Below are positions 34,266-40,730 of a stretch of DNA of 48,252 bases, in pieces (within the stretch, counting starts at the first letter, position 1; each line of letters opens with the position of its first letter). The notes beneath the pieces are model-generated. The model ran no database searches and was not told the DNA's origin. It saw only the letters and a list, made by a program, of their open reading frames with translations. Origin of the DNA: Flavobacterium sp. (lineage in GTDB: Bacteria; Bacteroidota; Bacteroidia; Flavobacteriales; Flavobacteriaceae); NCBI RefSeq assembly GCF_017985075.1, contig NZ_JAGNYF010000012.1, forward strand, positions 1-48,252, written 5' to 3'. The position numbers were made by a program, and so were the translations under genes.

Positions 34266-35246
34266 ATGGAATTCAAAAAATTCAAAGCCGCAACCGTTCA
34301 AACCTCACCCGTATTTCTAAACGTAGAAAAAACAGTGGATAAAGCCATTTCTTTTATTAAAGAAGCGGCCTCAAACCAAGCAAAACTTATTGCTTTTCCC
34401 GAAGTATTTATTTCAGGATATCCCTATTGGAATTGGATTATGACGCCTGTTCAAGGAAGCAAGTGGTACGAAGAATTATATAAAAATTCGGTCGACATTT
34501 CTGGACCTGAAATCAAGAAATTATGCTTGGCTGCTAAAGAAAATGATATGCATATCGTGATGGGGATCAACGAACGAGGCAAAAGCTATGGCGAAATTTA
34601 CAATACCAATTTAATCATCGATAATAAGGGCGTTATCATCGGAAAACATAGAAAATTAGTGCCAACTTGGGCAGAAAAACTGACTTGGACTTCTGGTGAT
34701 GGTTCTTCGTTGAAAGTATATGATACTGAAATAGGACCTATCGGAACTTTGGCGTGTGGCGAAAACACCAATACTTTGGCACGTTTTACACTACTTTCGC
34801 AAGGTGAATTGATACATATTGCCAATTACATTTCGTTACCCGTTGCGCCACCAGATTATGATATGGCGGAAGCGATTAAAATTCGTGCTGCTGCGCATTC
34901 TTTTGAAGGAAAATTATTTACGATTGTGTCGTGTTCCACGGTTTCTCAAGAAATCAAAGACGCATTACGTGCCGATGTGCCAAATGTAGATGAATTATTA
35001 GATAGAAAAAGTTCGGCATTCTCTGGATTTATTGGACCTAACGGAGCTGTAATCGGTACACCATTAATTGATGAAGAAGGAATAGTATATGCTGAAATTG
35101 ACTTAGAAAAGTGCATTCAACCGAAACAAATGCACGATATTTTAGGACATTACAACCGATTTGATATTTTCGATTTACGAGTAAACACTGCTCCCACTCG
35201 AAATATTACATTTATTGATAATCACGAAGACTTTAATAAGAGATAA
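34266..35246 (+). CDS. Nitrilase-superfamily carbon-nitrogen hydrolase
   Basis: A 326-residue cytosolic enzyme with the complete Glu-Lys-Cys site: E46 in FPEVF, K130 in HRKLVPTW and C164 in LACGENTNT. The CGEN motif and the length place it near branch-1 nitrilases, though superfamily members also hydrolyse amides. In this cluster a C-N hydrolase makes sense if the ring substrate carries nitrogen: gentisate-type cleavage of 5-hydroxyanthranilate would leave an amide needing hydrolysis. Alternatively it makes the aromatic acid from a nitrile. It is followed after 3 bases by a lipoprotein gene. Confidence 0.88.
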   Translation: MEFKKFKAATVQTSPVFLNVEKTVDKAISFIKEAASNQAKLIAFPEVFISGYPYWNWIMTPVQGSKWYEELYKNSVDISGPEIKKLCLAAKENDMHIVMGINERGKSYGEIYNTNLIIDNKGVIIGKHRKLVPTWAEKLTWTSGDGSSLKVYDTEIGPIGTLACGENTNTLARFTLLSQGELIHIANYISLPVAPPDYDMAEAIKIRAAAHSFEGKLFTIVSCSTVSQEIKDALRADVPNVDELLDRKSSAFSGFIGPNGAVIGTPLIDEEGIVYAEIDLEKCIQPKQMHDILGHYNRFDIFDLRVNTAPTRNITFIDNHEDFNKR

Positions 35247-35249
35247 AAA

Positions 35250-36500
35250 ATGAAAAAAATAATCATATTTTTATTTTCGTTGCTGCTATATTCTTGTGCT
35301 AAGAAAGAAAAAATACATTCTTCTGAATTTCTTTTAGCTCAAAAGGAACTTACAAAACAATTGACAAAAATTAGTAAGCAAACTGACTTTAATGGTTTTG
35401 GAGTAGCGATTGTAAATGAAAATGAAGTGTTATATCAAAATGGCTTTGGATTAGCTAATTTGGAACCCAAGCAAAAATATGACGAAAATACAGTTCAAAA
35501 TATTGCATCTGTATCGAAAACATTTATTGGTATTGCCATACTTAAGGCACAAGAATTAGGAAAATTGCAATTGGATGACCCAATTAACAAATACCTTTCT
35601 TTCAAAGTCACCAATCCATATTATCCCAATATTCCAATTACCATTAGACAATTAACCACACATACATCTTCAATAAATGATAATGAAGTTTATATGAAAA
35701 AAACAATCGTATTAAACGACACTATTAATCTTAAACAAAATCTTGATATTGATATTTTACCAACAAAGTTTAATCCACCGTCTGCTAAAATATCTATAGA
35801 AGCATTTTTGCAAAACACATTGGATAATAGAGGTAAATGGTATTTTAAAAATGTATTTCTGAACAAAAAACCTGGTGAAATTTACAACTATTCTAACATT
35901 GGAGCAACGCTTGCAGCTTTAGTCTTAGAAAAAGCAACTGGGATTTCTTATGATAAATTCACAACAGAACATATATTAAAACCTCTTCAAATGAATTCGT
36001 CTGGATGGAGCTTTGATTCGGTTAATTTTTCGAAATGCACAAACACCTTTCAAGATAAAAGTACACCCTATCCATTTTATTCCTTAAATACCTATCCTGA
36101 TGGAGGTATGCTAACAACTTCCAAAGATATGGGGAATTATATTAGTGAGCTTTTGAAGGGGTTTTTAGGAAAAGGTACCTTATTGAATAAAGAAAGTTAT
36201 CAAGAATATTTTAGACCTCAACTTCAAGCTAAAAACTTCATAGATAGAGATACAAGTGAATATGGAGATTATAATATTGGAATTACAATGACTATGTTTC
36301 CATCGGGTAATTTTGGGCATTTTGGAGGAGATCCTGGACTTTTTTCCGTTATTCAATTTGATAAAAAGAAAAAAACAGCCAGATATTATATTATAAATAC
36401 CAATCCAAGTGGACCAGAAACAAATAAATATCACAAGCAAATTAATGATGCTTTAGATATATATACAGAAAAACTAAACACATTAAGCAAATTAGAATAG
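35250..36500 (+). CDS. Serine hydrolase of the class C beta-lactamase family, lipoprotein
   Basis: A 416-residue predicted envelope lipoprotein (MKKIIIFLFSLLLYS then Cys16). The penicillin-binding fold motifs are present: SVSK (S87, K90), YSN (214-216) and HFGG (357-360, in the place of KTG). This group includes D-aminopeptidases, esterases and DD-peptidases, and the substrate cannot be told. It starts 3 bases after the nitrilase stop and lies inside the catabolic cluster, although an exported peptidase/esterase has no obvious pathway role. It looks like a passenger gene. Codon use seems more AT-rich than in the flanking catabolic genes. Confidence 0.88.
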   Translation: MKKIIIFLFSLLLYSCAKKEKIHSSEFLLAQKELTKQLTKISKQTDFNGFGVAIVNENEVLYQNGFGLANLEPKQKYDENTVQNIASVSKTFIGIAILKAQELGKLQLDDPINKYLSFKVTNPYYPNIPITIRQLTTHTSSINDNEVYMKKTIVLNDTINLKQNLDIDILPTKFNPPSAKISIEAFLQNTLDNRGKWYFKNVFLNKKPGEIYNYSNIGATLAALVLEKATGISYDKFTTEHILKPLQMNSSGWSFDSVNFSKCTNTFQDKSTPYPFYSLNTYPDGGMLTTSKDMGNYISELLKGFLGKGTLLNKESYQEYFRPQLQAKNFIDRDTSEYGDYNIGITMTMFPSGNFGHFGGDPGLFSVIQFDKKKKTARYYIINTNPSGPETNKYHKQINDALDIYTEKLNTLSKLE

Positions 36501-36524
36501 TTATTACGATTTAAAATAAAAACT

Positions 36525-37640
36525 ATGGAAGAAAATAACTTTTCAGATGACCAAATCGGTCGTGCAAGAGTACAAGATTCACCCGAATTAGTTGCCTATT
36601 ATAAAGAACTTGAAGCTTTAGGCGCAGGCGCTTTATGGACAGTAGCCAATGACATCGAACCTTGGGAACCGCGTTCGTCATCTGTTCCAATGCTATGGAA
36701 ATATGATGATTTACGTGATTTAGTTTTAAAATCATCCGAATTAGTTACACCAGAACAAGCAGGTCGTCGTGTGGTTTATTTGGTAAACGACAAACGTAAA
36801 GATGTATCAGCAGCTGTCGGTTGGTTGTACACTGGAATTCAAGTTACGCGTCCAGGAGAAAGTACTTCGGCTCACCGTCATAAGGCATCGGCATTGCGAT
36901 TTATTATGGAAGGTGAAAAAGGCTATACCGTTGTGGATGGTAATAAAATTATGCTTGAAGTGAATGATTTTGTTATTACACCTAATTCCACTTGGCACGA
37001 ACACGGCGTGGAAGAGGGCGGAAAAACCTGTATTTGGCAAGATGGTTTGGATATTCCGTTGGTCAATGCTTTGGAAGCTAATGACTATGCGGTGTATGAT
37101 GGCAAGCAGCCTTTAGTAAAACCGCTGAATTATTCACCAATAATGTATGGCTGCGCTGGATTAATTCCAGCTGACAAAACTTGGGACAAGCCGTATTCAC
37201 CATTATTCAAATATTCCTGGAAAAACGTGTATCCAGCACTTTTAGAAGCTCAAAAAGTCAATGAAATCAATTCATTTGATGGAATTTTTATGCAATATTC
37301 CAATTCGTTAACAGGCGGACATGTGATGCAAACTATGGGTGCGGCAATGCAATTATTACCGGCAGGTTTCAAGGGAAAAGCACACAAGCATACAGGTTCG
37401 TTCGTATATCAATGTGCGAAAGGAAAAGGTTTTTCCATCATCAACGGACAACGTTTCGATTGGAAAGAAAGAGATATTTTCTGTGTTCCGAGTTGGGCTT
37501 GGCACGAACACCACAATTTATCCGAAACCGAAGACGCTTGCCTATTTCAATTCAACGATTTACCAGTAATTGAAAGTTTAGGGCTTTTTCAATCAAGAGA
37601 ATTGGAAGAAAATAATGGACATCAAATAACCCTAAAATAA
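36525..37640 (+). CDS. Gentisate 1,2-dioxygenase-like bicupin
   Basis: A 371-residue cytosolic Fe(II) dioxygenase of the gentisate/1-hydroxy-2-naphthoate/5-nitrosalicylate group. Both cupins keep metal-binding residues: H117, H119 and H158 or H160 in the first (SAHRHKASALRF ... TWHEH), and H287, H289 and H327 or H329 in the second (AHKHTGSF ... AWHEHH). Such enzymes cleave between the carboxyl-bearing carbon and the adjacent OH- or NH2-bearing carbon. With gentisate the product is maleylpyruvate; with 5-hydroxyanthranilate it would be the corresponding monoamide. It forms the ring-cleavage step of the cluster. Confidence 0.88.
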   Translation: MEENNFSDDQIGRARVQDSPELVAYYKELEALGAGALWTVANDIEPWEPRSSSVPMLWKYDDLRDLVLKSSELVTPEQAGRRVVYLVNDKRKDVSAAVGWLYTGIQVTRPGESTSAHRHKASALRFIMEGEKGYTVVDGNKIMLEVNDFVITPNSTWHEHGVEEGGKTCIWQDGLDIPLVNALEANDYAVYDGKQPLVKPLNYSPIMYGCAGLIPADKTWDKPYSPLFKYSWKNVYPALLEAQKVNEINSFDGIFMQYSNSLTGGHVMQTMGAAMQLLPAGFKGKAHKHTGSFVYQCAKGKGFSIINGQRFDWKERDIFCVPSWAWHEHHNLSETEDACLFQFNDLPVIESLGLFQSRELEENNGHQITLK

Positions 37641-37664
37641 AAACAAATAAAATAGAATTGAAAT

Positions 37665-38840
37665 ATGAAACATTTACTAGTCTTAGTTCTTTTATTAATT
37701 AATTCTTTAATTTTTGGTCAAGTTAATTTTAATCAAGGCAGCATAAACCTTAAAGAATATTATGAAGTTATTCCATATCAAACAGAAATAGGAAAAATAA
37801 TACTTCCTGTTACTATAAATAACAAAACATATCGATTTTTGTTAGATACTGGGGCACCTAATTTATTCTCTCCAGAATTATTGAAAGAATTAAATGTTAC
37901 TGAAGGTGATTCAATAAATGTAAATGATGCAAACAATCAAGATCAAAAAATGAAATTCGCCGTGGTTCCTCAACTAAAAATTGGTAACCTTAGTTTTGAA
38001 AATCAAGCAGGTTTAATTTATAATTTTGAAGAACATAATTTACTTAGTTGTTATAAAATTGATGGTTTTATAGGTAGTAATTTATTGAGAAATTCTATTA
38101 TTAAGATAAATGGTGCAAATAAAACTATTATTATCACCAATAAAATAAAATCATTAAATATTGATAAAAAACCAATTAAGATGAAATTAGATTGGAATCA
38201 AAAATCACCCTATGTAGAATTAAAATTTGTAGGTAAAAATAATGAAAAAGCTTCAGATATGGTTCTTGTGGATACCGGTATGGATGGTCTTTATGATATG
38301 TCAAAAAGAGCTTATTCGATTTTTGAAAAAAGTAAAATTTTTGAAGCATTATACTCTGCTACAGGTATTGGAGATTCGGGTCTTTTTGGTGCGGGTAATA
38401 GCAATGAACAAAAATTGCTTGAAATTGAAAACGCTAACTTAAACCAACAGATCATAAATAATATAATGGTTTCAACAACCTCAGATGATAACTCAAGAAT
38501 TGGATTAGATATTCTAAAATATGGAGATGTAACTTTAGATTTTTTAAATAAAAAATTCTATTTCGAATCTACCAAAATTATTGATGTAAAAGAAAAAACA
38601 CCGAAGTTTTATACTTCTGTACAAAATGACAAAGTAGTTATTGGTATAGTCTGGGATGAAAAGCTAAAAACATTAATGAATACAGGCGATGAAGTTATAA
38701 GTGTTGATAAAATGGATATTACTAATATTTCTCTTTGTGATTTTTTAAGACTTAAAAAAGATTGGAAGAATAAAGATAGTTATATTTTAAAAATAAAAAA
38801 TAAAGAAGGTCAAATCAGCGAAATTACTATTGAAAATTAA
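37665..38840 (+). CDS. Secreted retropepsin-like aspartyl protease
   Basis: A 391-residue secreted protein with signal peptide (MKHLLVLVLLLINSLIFGQ). Two half-repeats each carry the aspartyl protease motif: LLDTGAP (near 58-64) and LVDTGMD (near 200-206). The C-terminal 90 residues resemble a degenerate PDZ domain (TGDEVISVDKMDI). It may be a protease or a processing enzyme of the envelope; both catalytic Asp residues are present. Like the beta-lactamase-like lipoprotein, it interrupts the catabolic gene order without an evident role in it, and it is strikingly AT-rich. Confidence 0.85.
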   Translation: MKHLLVLVLLLINSLIFGQVNFNQGSINLKEYYEVIPYQTEIGKIILPVTINNKTYRFLLDTGAPNLFSPELLKELNVTEGDSINVNDANNQDQKMKFAVVPQLKIGNLSFENQAGLIYNFEEHNLLSCYKIDGFIGSNLLRNSIIKINGANKTIIITNKIKSLNIDKKPIKMKLDWNQKSPYVELKFVGKNNEKASDMVLVDTGMDGLYDMSKRAYSIFEKSKIFEALYSATGIGDSGLFGAGNSNEQKLLEIENANLNQQIINNIMVSTTSDDNSRIGLDILKYGDVTLDFLNKKFYFESTKIIDVKEKTPKFYTSVQNDKVVIGIVWDEKLKTLMNTGDEVISVDKMDITNISLCDFLRLKKDWKNKDSYILKIKNKEGQISEITIEN

Positions 38841-38850
38841 TAACTATAAA

Positions 38851-38886
38851 AAGCTTTGCTACTTTGTAACTTAGCAACTTTGAAAC
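38851..38886. repeat. Degenerate periodic intergenic repeat (CTTTGCTAC / CTTAGCAAC units)
   Basis: GCTTTGCTA, CTTTGTAAC, TTAGCAAC and TTTGAAAC recur at 8-10-base spacing in the 55-base gap upstream of the FAH-family gene. Confidence 0.5.
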
Positions 38887-38895
38887 ATAAAAAAT

Positions 38896-39804
38896 ATGAA
38901 ACTACTTACCTACAAAACACAAGACACAGCACCTCGTTTGGGCTTTATTCATAATAACCAAGTTGTTGATATGGAGGATTTTGGCGAAATTTCTAATTTT
39001 CCATTAGCTAACGATATGTTGGAATTAATTGATATGGGATTTGAAATTATTGCTGAAATAAGCGAACTAATTTCGGAAACACCAGAAAATTTCTTCGAAG
39101 AAATTGCTTATGAAATGAATGAAGTTACGGTTTTAGCGCCTATCGAAAAACCAAGAAAAAACATCATCGGAATTGGGTTAAATTACACCGAACACGTATC
39201 AGAAAGTGCCCGTGGATTAGATACAACTGGTAAATTACCAACAAAACCAATCATATTTTCCAAACCACCTACAACAGTAACGGCTACGAATACGGAAATT
39301 ATCAAAAACACAAAATTAACTTCTCAATTGGATTGGGAATGTGAATTGGCAGTTGTGATTGCTAAAAAAGGGAAATATGTTGCTAAAGAAGATGCAATGG
39401 ATTATGTTTTTGGTTACACCGTAATTAATGATATTTCAGCGCGTGATTGCCGTAGAGAAGGACAATGGATTGTATCTAAAGGTCAAGATACTTTTGCGCC
39501 TATGGGACCTTATTTAGTTACAAAAGACGAAATTGAAAATCCACATAATTTGAATTTATCGTTAAAAGTAAACGGAGTTGAAAAACAAAATTCGAATACC
39601 AAATTTATGCTTTTCAATATCAATGATTTAATTGAAGATTTGAGTATCGTGTTTACCTTAGAACCAGGCGACATAATAGCAACAGGCACACCAGCAGGCG
39701 TTGGCGCAGGTCGTGACCCACAAGAATGGATGCATAATGGTGATGTGGTAGAAGCCACAGTGGAAGGCATTGGAACAATTGTAAATACGGTTAAAGAGAT
39801 ATAA
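38896..39804 (+). CDS. Fumarylacetoacetate hydrolase (FAH) family protein, probable acylpyruvate hydrolase
   Basis: A 302-residue cytosolic hydrolase. The FAH fold signature is visible: IGIGLNYTEHVSE (89-103), the metal ligands E148 and E150 in WECELAVV and D179 in VINDISARD, KGQDTFAPMGP, and a GDIIATGTPAGVG turn. Family members hydrolyse C-C bonds of acylpyruvates, including maleyl- and fumarylpyruvate. In this cluster it should split the ring-cleavage product to pyruvate plus maleate (or maleamate). No maleylpyruvate isomerase gene is present, so direct hydrolysis of the cis isomer is implied, which fits the maleate isomerase gene next to it. Confidence 0.9.
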   Translation: MKLLTYKTQDTAPRLGFIHNNQVVDMEDFGEISNFPLANDMLELIDMGFEIIAEISELISETPENFFEEIAYEMNEVTVLAPIEKPRKNIIGIGLNYTEHVSESARGLDTTGKLPTKPIIFSKPPTTVTATNTEIIKNTKLTSQLDWECELAVVIAKKGKYVAKEDAMDYVFGYTVINDISARDCRREGQWIVSKGQDTFAPMGPYLVTKDEIENPHNLNLSLKVNGVEKQNSNTKFMLFNINDLIEDLSIVFTLEPGDIIATGTPAGVGAGRDPQEWMHNGDVVEATVEGIGTIVNTVKEI

Positions 39805-39807
39805 AGT

Positions 39808-39896
39808 TATTACACAGAGTTCCACAGAGAAAAGCACAGAGTAACACAAAATTTTTTGTAAATCTTTGTGAAAACTTTGCGAATCTCTGCGAAACA
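39808..39896. repeat. Large degenerate inverted periodic repeat
   Basis: The left half carries CACAGAG three times (ACACAGAGTTCC, ACAGAGAAAAGC, ACAGAGTAACAC). The right half carries TTTGTGAAAAC, TTTGCGAATC and TCTGCGAAAC, roughly the reverse complement of the left. The block fills the 106-base gap between the FAH-family and maleate isomerase genes and could form a long imperfect hairpin in the mRNA. Confidence 0.6.
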
Positions 39897-39910
39897 AAAC
39901 AAATAATAAT

Positions 39911-40660
39911 ATGAAAAAATTTAGAATAGGACAAATAGTTCCATCCTCAAACGTAACGATGGAAACCGAAATACCAGCCATTTTTCGCTCACGTGAAACC
40001 ATTTTACCAGAGCGTTTTACGTTTCATAGCAGTAGAATGCGTATGAAAAAAGTCACCAAAGAAGAATTGGAAGCTATGGATGCGATGAGTTTGAAATGTG
40101 CTCAAGAATTGTCAGATGCTCACGTTGATGTGATGGGTTATGCCTGTTTGGTAGCGATTATGAGTATGGGACGCGGGTATCATTGTGTGTCGGAAGTAAA
40201 TTTACACCAAGAAACAATTGCTAATGATTTTCCAACACCTATTGTTACTTCAGCAGGTGCATTAATTAATGGACTGAAGGTTTTGGGTGCAAAACAAATT
40301 TCGATTATTACGCCGTATATGCGACCATTAACCGATATGGTAGTGGATTATATCGAAAATCAAGGTATCAAAGTAAAACAAAGTATTGCTTTAGAAATTC
40401 CAGATAATTTGGAAGTAGCGGCTCAAAACCCAATGAATTTATTGGAAATCTATAAACAATTAGATTTGACAGATGTAGATGTTTTAGTTGCTTCAGCTTG
40501 TGTGCAAATGCCATCGTTAGAAGCCATAGATTTAATTCAAGCCGAATGTGGAATTCCTGTTACTTCTGCAGCTGTTTGTACGACTTATGAAATGATGAAA
40601 AAAATTGGAATCGAAGCTAAATCCGCTATTGGTGGAGAATTATTGAGTGGGAAATATTAA
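39911..40660 (+). CDS. Maleate cis-trans isomerase (Asp/Glu racemase superfamily)
   Basis: A 249-residue cytosolic enzyme converting maleate to fumarate. The two catalytic cysteines of the family are present: C79 in MGYACLVAIM and C197 in VASACVQMPS. The N-terminal PSSNVTMETE segment (binding loop) is also typical. It ends the pathway predicted for this cluster, delivering fumarate to the TCA cycle. The same enzyme closes the nicotinate pathway (NicE), but no other nicotinate gene is seen. It is the last gene before the terminator at 40677. Confidence 0.93.
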   Translation: MKKFRIGQIVPSSNVTMETEIPAIFRSRETILPERFTFHSSRMRMKKVTKEELEAMDAMSLKCAQELSDAHVDVMGYACLVAIMSMGRGYHCVSEVNLHQETIANDFPTPIVTSAGALINGLKVLGAKQISIITPYMRPLTDMVVDYIENQGIKVKQSIALEIPDNLEVAAQNPMNLLEIYKQLDLTDVDVLVASACVQMPSLEAIDLIQAECGIPVTSAAVCTTYEMMKKIGIEAKSAIGGELLSGKY

Positions 40661-40676
40661 TCCAATTAACAGCATA

Positions 40677-40717
40677 AAAAAATGCGTTCTGAATATAAAT
40701 CAGGACGCATTTTGTTT
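40677..40717. terminator. Terminator at the end of the aromatic-acid cluster
   Basis: The stem AAAATGCGTTCTGA / TCAGGACGCATTTT (one G-T pair) has a 7-base loop with T-rich tail. It separates the cluster from the converging TonB receptor gene. Confidence 0.8.
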
Positions 40718-40730
40718 TCATATAGGATGT

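Noticed and set aside
34266-40660. Nicotinate degradation cluster, suggested by the maleate isomerase
   Set aside because: No nicotinate hydroxylase, 6-hydroxynicotinate monooxygenase or dihydroxypyridine dioxygenase; neighbours are CoA ligase, aryl-CoA hydroxylase and a bicupin.
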